64,000 nucleotides of DNA from an uncultured Bacteroidales bacterium (GTDB lineage Bacteria > Bacteroidota > Bacteroidia > Bacteroidales > Bacteroidaceae). Below, in pieces: positions 42,467 through 51,178 of this stretch. The stretch is taken from NCBI GenBank assembly GCA_902778625.1, contig CACYYM010000010.1, positions 124,001-188,000 of the forward strand. The letters run 5' to 3'. The first letter of the stretch is position 1, and the number at the start of each line of letters is the position of its first letter. The notes below the pieces were generated by a model. The model searched no databases. It saw only the letters and a list, made by a program, of their open reading frames with translations, and was not told the DNA's origin. A program made the position numbers and the translations under genes.

Positions 42467-42474
42467 CAAAGTTA
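42467..42474 (-). promoter_or_regulatory. -7 promoter box TAACTTTG for tdh
   Basis: Minus-strand TAACTTTG lies 33 nt upstream of the tdh ATG at 42433. Confidence 0.75.
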
Positions 42475-42518
42475 CAAATTAATTCATAATTAAGAAAGAA
42501 GTATTGAGAATAATTTTG

Positions 42519-42526
42519 TATCTTTG
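42519..42526 (+). promoter_or_regulatory. -7 promoter box TATCTTTG for kbl
   Basis: TATCTTTG lies 61 nt upstream of the kbl ATG and 44 nt from the divergent tdh box, suggesting joint control of threonine breakdown. Confidence 0.75.
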
Positions 42527-42587
42527 CACTACAAATGACACAAAACATCATTACACACTAACCTATTAACCTTATAACCTTATATCT

Positions 42588-43775
42588 ATGTACGGTAAAA
42601 TGAAAGAACATCTCAGCCAGACGCTCGCTGAGATTCGTGAAGCTGGCCTTTACAAGGAAGAGCGCCTCATCGAAAGTCCTCAGAAGGCTGCCATCCAAGT
42701 CAAGGGAAAGGAAGTCCTGAACTTCTGTGCCAACAACTATCTTGGCCTCTCCGACCATCCGCGCCTCATCGAGGGCGCAACGAAGATGATGCAGGAGCGC
42801 GGCTTCGGCATGTCGAGCGTCCGCTTCATCTGCGGCACACAAGACATCCACAAGCAGCTCGAGGCTGCCATCAGCGACTATTTCAAGACCGAAGACACCA
42901 TCCTCTATGCTGCTTGCTTCGATGCTAACGGCGGTGTGTTCGAACCGCTCTTCACGGAGGAGGATGCCATCATCAGCGATGCCCTCAACCACGCCAGCAT
43001 CATCGACGGCGTGCGCCTCTGCAAGGCAAAGCGCTATCGCTACGCCAACGCCAACATGGAAGAGCTGGAGAAGTGCCTGCAAGAAGCACAGGCACAGCGC
43101 TTCCGCATCATCGTGACCGACGGCGTCTTCTCCATGGACGGCAATGTCGCTCCGATGGACAAGATTTGCGACCTCGCTGAGAAATATGACGCACTGGTGA
43201 TGGTGGACGAGAGCCACTCGGCTGGTGTTGTAGGCAAGACAGGTCACGGCGTAAGCGAACTGACCGACACCTACGGACGCGTCGATATCTATACGGGAAC
43301 TTTGGGCAAAGCATTCGGCGGCGCTTTGGGCGGCTTCACGACTGGCCGCAAGGAGATTATCGACCTGCTGCGTCAGCGCTCACGTCCCTATCTGTTCTCC
43401 AACTCACTTGCCCCCTGCATCATCGGCGCTTCGCTTGAGGTCTTCAAGATGCTCAAGGAATCGAACGAGCTGCACGACCGCTTGGTTGAGAACGTCAACT
43501 ACTTCCGCGACAAGATGATGGCAGCAGGCTTCGACATCAAGCCCACACAGAGCGCCATCTGCGCCGTAATGCTCTACGACGCCAAGCTCTCGCAAGTCTT
43601 CGCTGCCAAGATGCAGGAGGAAGGCATCTACGTCACCGGCTTCTACTATCCCGTTGTGCCGAAGGGCGAGGCCCGCATCCGTGTTCAGCTCTCCGCAGGC
43701 CACAAGCGCGAGCATCTCGACAAGTGCATTGCCGCCTTCATCAAGGTCGGCAAGGAGCTCGGCGTGCTAAAGTAA
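42588..43775 (+). CDS. kbl: Glycine C-acetyltransferase (2-amino-3-ketobutyrate CoA ligase)
   Basis: 395 aa, the usual length of this alpha-oxoamine synthase. PLP lysine in YTGTLGKAFGGALGGFTTG near residue 242; NFCANNYLGLSDHPRLIEGA, MVDESHSAGVVGKTGHG, and SGNAL-type RPYLFSNSLAPCIIGAS are typical. It cleaves 2-amino-3-ketobutyrate with CoA to glycine and acetyl-CoA, following Tdh. The last codons (GGCGTGCTAAAGTAA) are the first unit of the repeat array that continues downstream. Confidence 0.95.
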   Translation: MYGKMKEHLSQTLAEIREAGLYKEERLIESPQKAAIQVKGKEVLNFCANNYLGLSDHPRLIEGATKMMQERGFGMSSVRFICGTQDIHKQLEAAISDYFKTEDTILYAACFDANGGVFEPLFTEEDAIISDALNHASIIDGVRLCKAKRYRYANANMEELEKCLQEAQAQRFRIIVTDGVFSMDGNVAPMDKICDLAEKYDALVMVDESHSAGVVGKTGHGVSELTDTYGRVDIYTGTLGKAFGGALGGFTTGRKEIIDLLRQRSRPYLFSNSLAPCIIGASLEVFKMLKESNELHDRLVENVNYFRDKMMAAGFDIKPTQSAICAVMLYDAKLSQVFAAKMQEEGIYVTGFYYPVVPKGEARIRVQLSAGHKREHLDKCIAAFIKVGKELGVLK

Positions 43776-43856
43776 GAGATTCGGCACGCCAAGGTTCTCC
43801 TTGTGGCGTGCTGAAGTAAGAGATTCGGCACGCCAAGGTTTTCCCTGCGGCGTGCT
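43761..43856 (+). repeat. 44-nt (2 x 22) inverted palindrome array from the kbl 3' end
   Basis: GGCGTGC occurs at 43761, 43805 and 43849 and the inverse GCACGCC at 43784 and 43828, a strict 44-nt period with half-steps of 23 and 21 nt. The text AAGTAAGAGATTCGGCACGC is repeated, and it includes the kbl stop codon. The first copy is the coding end of kbl. Confidence 0.85.
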
Positions 43857-43885
43857 GAAGTAAGAACCACATCACACAAACATAA

Positions 43886-43927
43886 AAGAGGAGCCTTTCG
43901 CAATGAAGGGCTCCTCTTCGTTTTTTT
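43886..43927 (+). terminator. Terminator after kbl (may work both ways)
   Basis: A 10-bp stem AAGAGGAGCC/GGCTCCTCTT is followed by CGTTTTTTT on the plus strand. On the minus strand it is followed by TTTATG, so it may also end the 58-aa gene. Confidence 0.85.
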
Positions 43928-43949
43928 CATGACCCAATGGTCAATTGAA

Positions 43950-44126
43950 TTACCACTCCTCGTCCCAGATGGACTTGCTTCCCTTTGTCAGGATTTGACT
44001 ATCATCAGTGATGGTATCATCATCAGTACCAGTACTATTAGTATAAATATCCAATGACTCTGCCATCATCTGTACTGTACCGAGCTGAACGGTCAGCGCT
44101 GCAGGAGAAATATATGTCTTTTTCAT
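43950..44126 (-). CDS. Small 58-aa peptide of the Bacteroidales MKKTYISP type
   Basis: A 58-codon minus-strand frame: MKKTYISPAALTVQLGTVQM, an Asp/Thr-rich middle (TGTDDDTITDDSQ) and a tail KGSKSIWDEEW. Many Prevotella and Bacteroides genomes encode peptides of 50-80 aa with the same layout (KKxYxxP start, hydrophobic-Q-Met patch near residue 20, W/DDE-rich end); none has a known function to my knowledge. There is no classical signal peptide. It starts 137 nt after the end of the large repeat protein on the same strand and is followed by a terminator, so they may share a transcript. The start codon and family resemblance make it likely to be real. Confidence 0.62.
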   Translation of the reverse strand: MKKTYISPAALTVQLGTVQMMAESLDIYTNSTGTDDDTITDDSQILTKGSKSIWDEEW

Positions 44127-44138
44127 CTTTGTTTTCTT

Positions 44139-44186
44139 GTTTAAAGTCCTTAGAGTCCCTAAAGTTCTTAGTGACCCTAAGGTCTT
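44139..44186 (+). repeat. 9-nt tandem repeat (AGTYCYTAR)
   Basis: About five 9-nt steps (AGTCCTTAG, AGTCCCTAA, AGTTCTTAG, TGACCCTAA) lie between the large repeat protein and the 58-aa gene. A hairpin TTGCTCA/TGAGCAA follows at 44221-44248 without a T run. Confidence 0.65.
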
Positions 44187-44262
44187 TGTTATTTATTTCA
44201 GTATCTTGGCTTTGCCGAGATTGCTCACGCTCGATAAAGCATGAGCAAACTCAGCTTTATTC

Positions 44263-47200
44263 TCACTTAACCGCAATCTTCTTTCCGTTCACGATGTTGA
44301 TACCCTTCTGCATCTTGTTGATGCGCTGACCAGCAAGGTTGAAGATGGGGCCATTGACCATTGAAGATTGACCATTGACTATTTCGATAGCTGTTGCATC
44401 ATCCTCGAAGGTGAAGACCTTAATAGGGTTGCTGCCAGTGTATTCAAGGTAAGCCTTACCTTCAGGAATAGTAACGCTTGCTGCTACAGGATAGAAGCCA
44501 ACGACTGCAGGATCACCTTTCTGTGCAAGAGCATAGATGCCTTCGCCGCCAGTAACAGAGCCGTTAGAACCGCTGAGGCTGTTGCTTGCTGCCTTGCTTG
44601 CACCAGTAGTGGGCATGAAGTTGAAGAGACCTGCATCAGTTCCTTCAGCCAACTTTAGAACAACAGGCTCGCTTGCAGCAATCTTGTTTTCAATGGCAAC
44701 GAGAGAGAGGCTTGTTCCATTTACGACACCAGCGTATGCTTCAATGCCAGAGGGAATCTCCACATCAGAGTAAACATTATACATAGTAGAGTAACCAGCC
44801 GCACCAATCTGAGCAACAAAGCCATGATCGGAAGCTAAGTTAGGATATGCATCGCTGCTCAAGTTCTGACGGAAACCAAAGCCAAGCTTTGCGCAAAGTT
44901 CGCCGGATGTAACTTTGCTGGCATCTGTGGAAATGATGCTGGCATTGTCACTATCCGATAATGTCGTGCTATAGCAATTGGTGTATGTACCATTTGAAGT
45001 ACGAACAAAGTTGCCTTGTGTAGCACCCGTAACACTTCCAGAATTATATACATTCTTGAAAACAGAGCTGGAATTTCCCTGGCATGCACATATTGTTGAA
45101 ACATCACCTGAGCCTGAAACATCGCCTATGTTGTACACATTTTCGATATTCAATGTACATTGATATCCCCAGTTGTTTGCTACGATAGCTGCTGTTTCGC
45201 CAGAATTACCTTGAATAGTAGCCTCGTTACCACAGTTCTGGATTGTTACGACACCGCCACCGATTGCTTCTGCAATAATACCGGCTGTCTTGCTATCAGC
45301 ATTCTTTACAGAGCCAGTAACGACAAGGTTCTTAACAGTTACACCGCCTGTGGCAATGCTTATGAAGCCTTGACCATATGCGTTGGCATCGATGTTGAGA
45401 TTAACTTTATGGCCTGAGCCGTCAAATGTGCCTTGATACCTATTGGCACCATTGCCTATAGGAGTATAGGTTACACTGCTCATATCCACATCAGCAGTTA
45501 GCTTGCCATTGATGGTAGTATTGCCTGCGTTCACCATAGCAGAGAACCAAACCAAATCGTCAGAAGAAGACAAGTGCAAGAAGTTATCCGCATCAGGAGA
45601 AATATGATCCGGTATTACCTCATCACAATAAGTACAGAAACCTTTCGTATTGTTTGTGTGTGATGTGAAGTTACCTGTTATATTTTCTGTGTTCGAGTAT
45701 GCCAGACTCTCCACAGTATTTGGACAAGAATAATTTCCATTCTGATAGACAACAGCACCCTCTTTTGCGAATGGCATGGGATAAGCATCTGTACCGAGAA
45801 GCTGCCACCAACCTACTGTGTAGGCAAGCTTACCGCCAGCGATGTCAGTAGTATTAAGTCCAGAGTTATTACCCTGAGTCTTGTCATCTGTATCAGAGAG
45901 GTCGATGAGGTTCGTCACATCACCAATGTTGTGACGGCCGATGTTGCCGCCTTCGTGACCATTGACCGTACCGAGGTTAACGAAGTTCTCAATCTTCGAA
46001 CCGCCTCCTACTCCCAAATAGCAGCAGAGAGCACCAGCATAGGGATGTTCGTTCTTAGCTGTGATGGTGCCAGTGTTCAGCACATTCTTGATAATGATAG
46101 TTGGACTGCCACCTTCGTGACCACCAAAGATACCGCCTGCATCCTGATGCTCTGCTGTAATGGTTGCTTCGTTGATGACATTCTCAATGGTGATGGTACC
46201 GCCTTCGACTTGATAGGAGCCGGTAATGCCACCTATACGGTTGTAGCCGTGGATGGTGCAACTCTTGTCCATGATGAGGTTCATAATCGTTGTGGTACCA
46301 TTGCCGCGCAGGAAACCGAAGAAGCCGATGTTGCTGTCAGAGGGACGCTCGATAATCATATTCTTGATGCGGAAGCCCTGACCGTCAAAAATACCGTTAT
46401 ATTTCTTCCCTGTATTGGGGCCAATGGGGCTGTGAAGGTTTTCTATGTTGAGGAAGTCTATGTCATTCATCAACTTACCATTTATTGTAGTATTTCCTGC
46501 TGCAACAGATGCACCAAACCATTCCACGTTGCCTGCGTTCTTCAGTTCATACCAGCCGTCAACAAGGGTCGGTTCTTGGAACTGAGTGTGACAGAAAGTA
46601 CACATGCCAATCTCGTCGGAGATGTCGTGAGGAATCTGGACGATGCCATCGGGGCCTTCATTATTATATAATGTACCGGGAGCAGAAGTTCCGTCGCAGT
46701 ACAACTGACCATGAGCATAGACTTGAGCGCCGTCGGCAACGGGAAGAGGATACTCCTGTGTGCCATCCAGAGTCTGAGTCCAGGCGATTTCGCTCTGGTC
46801 GCCATTCAATCTGTAGCAGAGCTCGCCGGAAGTCAGCATCTCGTCTGTGATGACTGCGCCCTGTCCGCCGTTCTTGTCATAGACATTTGTCACGGTTACC
46901 GTGCCACGATATGTGTTGTCTGAATTGCTGATTCCGGTGACGCTACCGATATTCCAGCAATTGGTGATGATGTTGCCTGAGTTGCTGCCAATCCAGCCGG
47001 TAAGGGCTGCGGATTCTGTTGTTGCAGAAACATTACCGGTGTTGCCGCAATTAATCATTCTGATGGTAGCCTTGCTGCTGGTGTTAGCGCCATGAATGCC
47101 ACCGCAGTTCTTGTTGCCTGTGCTTGTGACGTCAGCAAAGTTCATACACGACTCGATGTTCAATGCCACGGCGCAATTGTTTGCTTGGCTCACGATACCG

Positions 47201-48471
47201 GCAGCACAAAGGCCTGCTGTTTGTACGGCTCCCTTATTGGTGCAACCGAAGATATTAACAGTTGATGCTGCAGCACTATTGATCTGAGCAACGATACCGG
47301 CTGCATAGGCTACGGATGTCGTTATGGCACCTTCGTTCGTGCAATTCTTGATGGTTATGGTTACGTTCCTGTCGTTGATTGCTGTGATTTGACCTACGAT
47401 GCCAGCCACGTGATTTGCAGTAGTTGTAACGTTAGCCTTGTTGACGCAGTTCTCAATCAGCAAGGTGTTGTTCTGAGTTCTTTCATGTATTCTGCCTACG
47501 ATACCAGCCACATACGCGGAAGAGCCCTTGACTTCGCAGCTGGAGTCGATGGTAAGGTTCTTGATGACTACGTTAGCAATTGCGTCGTTGCCGACACGAA
47601 CACAGCCGAAGAAGCCGATGCCATCATCACCGGGCCTGGGACGCTCGGGCTGGTCAAGCTTCATGTTCTTTATGGTATGGCCATCGCCGTCGAACACGCC
47701 AAGGAACTTCTTGTCGAATGTACCGATAGGCTTGTGAGCATTTACAGGCAGACCTGCATAGTCGATGTCGGCCGTCAGCTTGTAGCTGCAGATGGCATAG
47801 GGAGTGCCTTCTTCGTTGGCAGCTCCTGCACCGACCTTAGCGGACATCCATTCCACGTTGCCCACGTTGCCGAGCATATAGACGCCGTCAACCATTTCTG
47901 CAGGCTGATACTTTTCGTCGCCGTCACAGGTGCAGATACCGTTGTTGGTGTAGTCGTGCACGTGTGCAGGGTCGGGGTCTTCTACCTCAGTCAAGGTCCA
48001 GGCTGAACGCGGGTTGCCTTCTGCTACAGAAGCAAAGCTCTGAACGGTGTTGTTGTCTTTCCAGTTCAAGCCCAACGTGCCGTCACTGAAGTCATACGGA
48101 GAGTTGGCCGTGCACGACATACGGTATTTGCCGCTGTACGAACCACTGGCATCTGCCTTTACACAATACTCCACACCTGCATCGCCAGTAGCCACCTCTT
48201 GTCCAGAGGTAGTATAGCCCTGAATATACTTTCCTGTTTTGGCATTCTGGATGTAGTAACAGTCAGCATTTGCTGTGGCCACGAACTTCCAATAGGAGTT
48301 TTCGTTCTCACCACCGAGGTCAACACCTCCAGTGCCATTGTCCTGCATGAACATGTTGGCATCGTTGTTGTTGACAATGGTGTAGGTCTTTGTCGCGTCA
48401 AACTGAGCAAAGAGGTCTGAGCCTAACGCACTGGCGATGAGCATCGCCGCGAAAAGAAATAGTTTCTTCAT
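44263..48471 (-). CDS. Giant secreted GLUG-type repeat protein
   Basis: 1402 aa from MKKLFLFAAMLIASALGSDL (signal peptide ending FAQ); the upstream in-frame codons from 48507 are rejected because the -7 box lies at 48538-48545 and the signal peptide begins here. Three homologous parts repeat the scheme VEWMSAKVGAGAANEEGTPY-like opening, a GxFDGxGHxIKNM segment, then many short GLUG-like units (GIVGQI, NxGxVTG), and a block ending in TSGELCYRLNG-like words with DAYPMP. This is the Bacteroidales GLUG surface-protein type, often adhesin-like; role unknown. A ricin-like opening (YTIVNNNDANMFMQDNGTGG) may bind carbohydrate. The C-terminal tail FNLAGQRINKMQKGINIVNG then KKIAVK follows a coding 7-nt repeat (44351-44378). 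Confidence 0.85.
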   Translation of the reverse strand: MKKLFLFAAMLIASALGSDLFAQFDATKTYTIVNNNDANMFMQDNGTGGVDLGGENENSYWKFVATANADCYYIQNAKTGKYIQGYTTSGQEVATGDAGVEYCVKADASGSYSGKYRMSCTANSPYDFSDGTLGLNWKDNNTVQSFASVAEGNPRSAWTLTEVEDPDPAHVHDYTNNGICTCDGDEKYQPAEMVDGVYMLGNVGNVEWMSAKVGAGAANEEGTPYAICSYKLTADIDYAGLPVNAHKPIGTFDKKFLGVFDGDGHTIKNMKLDQPERPRPGDDGIGFFGCVRVGNDAIANVVIKNLTIDSSCEVKGSSAYVAGIVGRIHERTQNNTLLIENCVNKANVTTTANHVAGIVGQITAINDRNVTITIKNCTNEGAITTSVAYAAGIVAQINSAAASTVNIFGCTNKGAVQTAGLCAAGIVSQANNCAVALNIESCMNFADVTSTGNKNCGGIHGANTSSKATIRMINCGNTGNVSATTESAALTGWIGSNSGNIITNCWNIGSVTGISNSDNTYRGTVTVTNVYDKNGGQGAVITDEMLTSGELCYRLNGDQSEIAWTQTLDGTQEYPLPVADGAQVYAHGQLYCDGTSAPGTLYNNEGPDGIVQIPHDISDEIGMCTFCHTQFQEPTLVDGWYELKNAGNVEWFGASVAAGNTTINGKLMNDIDFLNIENLHSPIGPNTGKKYNGIFDGQGFRIKNMIIERPSDSNIGFFGFLRGNGTTTIMNLIMDKSCTIHGYNRIGGITGSYQVEGGTITIENVINEATITAEHQDAGGIFGGHEGGSPTIIIKNVLNTGTITAKNEHPYAGALCCYLGVGGGSKIENFVNLGTVNGHEGGNIGRHNIGDVTNLIDLSDTDDKTQGNNSGLNTTDIAGGKLAYTVGWWQLLGTDAYPMPFAKEGAVVYQNGNYSCPNTVESLAYSNTENITGNFTSHTNNTKGFCTYCDEVIPDHISPDADNFLHLSSSDDLVWFSAMVNAGNTTINGKLTADVDMSSVTYTPIGNGANRYQGTFDGSGHKVNLNIDANAYGQGFISIATGGVTVKNLVVTGSVKNADSKTAGIIAEAIGGGVVTIQNCGNEATIQGNSGETAAIVANNWGYQCTLNIENVYNIGDVSGSGDVSTICACQGNSSSVFKNVYNSGSVTGATQGNFVRTSNGTYTNCYSTTLSDSDNASIISTDASKVTSGELCAKLGFGFRQNLSSDAYPNLASDHGFVAQIGAAGYSTMYNVYSDVEIPSGIEAYAGVVNGTSLSLVAIENKIAASEPVVLKLAEGTDAGLFNFMPTTGASKAASNSLSGSNGSVTGGEGIYALAQKGDPAVVGFYPVAASVTIPEGKAYLEYTGSNPIKVFTFEDDATAIEIVNGQSSMVNGPIFNLAGQRINKMQKGINIVNGKKIAVK
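44351..44378 (+). repeat. Heptamer tandem repeat (CCATTGA)x4 inside the GLUG protein gene
   Basis: Four 7-nt steps (CCATTGA, CCATTGA, AGATTGA, CCATTGA) encode NGQSSMVNG on the minus strand, between the body and the C-terminal tail. Reverse complement TCAATGG equals the heptamer in susC. Confidence 0.78.
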
Positions 48472-48537
48472 AAAATAAATATTTGGGTTTAAAAATCTTT
48501 TTACCAAGTTTTCTGTGCTTATGCAAGCAATTTAGTA

Positions 48538-48545
48538 CAAAGTTA
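48538..48545 (-). promoter_or_regulatory. -7 promoter box TAACTTTG for the GLUG protein
   Basis: Minus-strand TAACTTTG lies 66 nt upstream of the start at 48471. Confidence 0.65.
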
Positions 48546-48742
48546 AACACTTCCTTACAAATAATGATTCGCGACGTGTTAATAATTGTTAACCGTGCTA
48601 AAATCCATACAGAAGTGTGCAAAAATAGTAATAATCGCGAGCTTAATGATACTCTTTTTGTTCAGGAAAATGTAAAAGTCACAAAAAAAAATATCACTTG
48701 CGGCAGAGATGTACACTTTGCTTCGTCAGGGGGCATGAAAAA

Positions 48743-48822
48743 CGCCGCGTGCGGCGATGGGCATTTCCGCGTGCGGCGTTGGCAAACTCCGCAGGCGGCG
48801 TTTGGAGGCGTCGCCTGCGGAG
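48743..48822 (+). repeat. 22-nt-phased palindrome array (core CCGCGTGCGG)
   Basis: Centres at 48749.5, 48771.5, 48793.5 and 48815.5: CGCCGCGTGCGGCG, CCGCGTGCGG, CCGCAGGCGG and TCGCCTGCGG. The pitch is exactly 22 nt. It lies between the recQ stop and the GLUG gene promoter. The remaining gap, 48546-48742, is AT-rich with no gene seen. Confidence 0.88.
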
Positions 48823-48847
48823 TTGTATGTTGCTGTGTGAGAGGGTG

Positions 48848-51025
48848 TTAGTTGCCGTTTTCGGAGAGGAACTTGATGCGGACGAGTTTGATTTCTTCCT
48901 CTGTGTATTCGTCTTCGTCGTCGGCGAACTCGTCGAGGGCGTCGTCGATGTTGTTGTCCTCTGCCTCGCGGAAGTAGTCGTAGATGTCCTGCATGTGGTC
49001 GTCGTCCATGACCTCGCGGATGTAGTAGTCGAGGTTGAGCTTTGTTCCGCTCTCGACCATGCTGTATATTTCGTCGAGCAGCTCGTCGAGTGTCATGCCC
49101 TTGGTGCGGGCTATCTCTTCGAGATCGACTTGTCGGTCGATGGAGGTGATGATGCTGACCTTGTCGGCGCTCTTGTTGACGACGGTGCGTATGCGGAAGT
49201 CTTCGAAGCGGTCTATCTCGTTTTCTTCGCAGTAGCGTGCGATGAGTTGCACGAACTCTGCTCCGTAGCGGTTTGCCTTGCCTTCGCCGACGCCCTTGAT
49301 GTTCTTGAGTTCCTCAACTGTTGTGGGATATGACGTTGCCATGTCCTCGAGCGACGGGTCTTGGAAGATGACGTATGGCGGCAGGTTCTTGCGTCGGGCG
49401 ACATCGCGGCGCAGGTCTTTAAGCATGGCGAAGAGCGTCTCGTCGAGCACTGATGTGCCTTCGCCTGCAACGTCGTTGTATTCGTCGAACTCGCGGTCCT
49501 CGGTGATGTAGAAGTCTTCGGGCTCTTTCATGTACTCGCGGCCTTGTTCGGTAATGCTCAGCAGGCCATAGTTCTCGATGCCCTTCTCGATGTAGCCGGA
49601 TATCATTGCCTGGCGGATGACGGCGTTCCAGAACGGCGCCTCGCGGTCGTCGCCGCAAGCGAAGCAGCTGAGCATTTCGTGGCGATGTGCGATGACGTCG
49701 TCCGTCTCGTTGCCGACCAGGATATCGATGATGTGCTGCGTCTTGAAGCCTTCCTTGACGGCATTGATGACTTTGAGCACCAGCAGGAGCTCGTCGCCAG
49801 CTTCCACTCTTTCGCGCGGATGGAGGCAATTGTCGCACTTGCCGCAGTTCTCGGGCTCGTACTCCTCTCCGAAGTAATGCAAGAGGAACTTGCGTCGGCA
49901 GATGGATGTCTCGGCGTATGCTGCCGTCTCTTGCAACAACTGCCGACCGATGTCCTGCTCTGCAACGGGTTTGCCTTGCATGAACTTCTCGAGCTTGCGC
50001 AGGTCGTGAGGCGAGAAGAAAGTGAGGCAGATGCCTTCTCCGCCGTCTCTGCCAGCTCGGCCTGTCTCCTGATAATAGCCTTCGAGGCTCTTGGGAATGT
50101 CGTAGTGGATGACGTAGCGGACGTCGGGTTTGTCGATGCCCATACCAAAAGCAATGGTAGCAACGATGACGTCGATGCGCTCCATGAGGAAGTCGTCCTG
50201 TGTCTCTGCCCTATCGACCGACTCCATTCCTGCATGATAAGCGCGTGCCTTGATGTTGTTGGCTCGCAACATTTCCGCGAGTTCCTCTACACGACGACGG
50301 CTCAAGCAATAGATGATGCCGCTCTTACCCTTATTTTGTAGCACGAAACGCGTGATGTCCTTGTCCACGTCCTTAGTTTTGGGGCGTATCTCGTAGTAGA
50401 GATTGGGGCGGTTGAATGAACTCTTGAACTCTGTAGCATCAGGTATGCCGAGGTTCTTCTTTATGTCCGTGCGGACTTTATCAGTCGCCGTTGCTGTGAG
50501 AGCAATAATGGGCGCCTTGCCGATTTGCTCGACGAGCGGACGGATGTTGCGGTACTCAGGACGGAAATCGTGACCCCACTCCGAGATACAATGCGCCTCG
50601 TCGACGGCATAGAACGATATCTTGGTGTTGGAAAGGAATCGCATGTTCTCTTCCTTCGTCAGCGACTCGGGTGCGACGTAGAGTAGCTTCGTGCGGCCAG
50701 CGCTGACGTCTTCCTTCACCATATCTATCTGCGCTCGGGTGAGGGAAGAATTAAGGTAGTGAGCGATGCCGTCGTTGTCCATAAACTGACGTATCGCATC
50801 AACTTGGTTCTTCATCAGAGCAATGAGGGGAGAAATCACGATAGCCGTGCCTTCGCTTATCAAAGCCGGCAACTGGTAACACAGCGACTTACCGCCGCCG
50901 GTTGGCATCAGCACAAAGGTGTCTTTGCCATCGAGGAGGTTGCGGATAATCGCTTCCTGGTCGCCCTTGAAGGTATCGAAGCCAAAGAAATGCTTCAGCT
51001 GTTCTGTCAAATTAATCTCGTGCAT
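48848..51025 (-). CDS. recQ: ATP-dependent DNA helicase RecQ
   Basis: 725 aa. Walker A MPTGGGKSLCYQLPA near 40, DEAH box AVDEAHCISEWGHDFRPEY, RecQ zinc-binding cluster (CRRKFLLHYFGE ... CGKCDNC near 370-395), winged-helix part, and an HRDC domain (about 525-600). An acidic C-terminal extension (FADDEDEYTEEEIKLVRIKF) makes it longer than E. coli RecQ (610 aa), as in other Bacteroidetes. It unwinds DNA 3' to 5' in recombination and repair. It follows clpX on the same strand with its own promoter. Confidence 0.95.
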   Translation of the reverse strand: MHEINLTEQLKHFFGFDTFKGDQEAIIRNLLDGKDTFVLMPTGGGKSLCYQLPALISEGTAIVISPLIALMKNQVDAIRQFMDNDGIAHYLNSSLTRAQIDMVKEDVSAGRTKLLYVAPESLTKEENMRFLSNTKISFYAVDEAHCISEWGHDFRPEYRNIRPLVEQIGKAPIIALTATATDKVRTDIKKNLGIPDATEFKSSFNRPNLYYEIRPKTKDVDKDITRFVLQNKGKSGIIYCLSRRRVEELAEMLRANNIKARAYHAGMESVDRAETQDDFLMERIDVIVATIAFGMGIDKPDVRYVIHYDIPKSLEGYYQETGRAGRDGGEGICLTFFSPHDLRKLEKFMQGKPVAEQDIGRQLLQETAAYAETSICRRKFLLHYFGEEYEPENCGKCDNCLHPRERVEAGDELLLVLKVINAVKEGFKTQHIIDILVGNETDDVIAHRHEMLSCFACGDDREAPFWNAVIRQAMISGYIEKGIENYGLLSITEQGREYMKEPEDFYITEDREFDEYNDVAGEGTSVLDETLFAMLKDLRRDVARRKNLPPYVIFQDPSLEDMATSYPTTVEELKNIKGVGEGKANRYGAEFVQLIARYCEENEIDRFEDFRIRTVVNKSADKVSIITSIDRQVDLEEIARTKGMTLDELLDEIYSMVESGTKLNLDYYIREVMDDDHMQDIYDYFREAEDNNIDDALDEFADDEDEYTEEEIKLVRIKFLSENGN

Positions 51026-51101
51026 TCAGGTGGTATTTGAAATAAAGCCGCGCTGCTCAACGAGGTCAAGTGTTAAAGCTCGACGAAGTCAAGTAGTGTT
51101 A

Positions 51102-51109
51102 CAAAGATA
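51102..51109 (-). promoter_or_regulatory. -7 promoter box TATCTTTG for recQ
   Basis: Minus-strand TATCTTTG lies 76 nt upstream of the recQ ATG. Confidence 0.65.
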
Positions 51110-51178
51110 CATCTTTTTGCGCAAACTGCCAAAGAAAATTCAGTTAAAAATAAAAAAAAGAGGGATTTCATTCCCTCC

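Noticed and set aside
44221..44248. Terminator of the giant GLUG protein gene
   Set aside because: The 7-bp hairpin TTGCTCA/TGAGCAA has no T run on the minus strand; read-through to the 58-aa gene is more likely.
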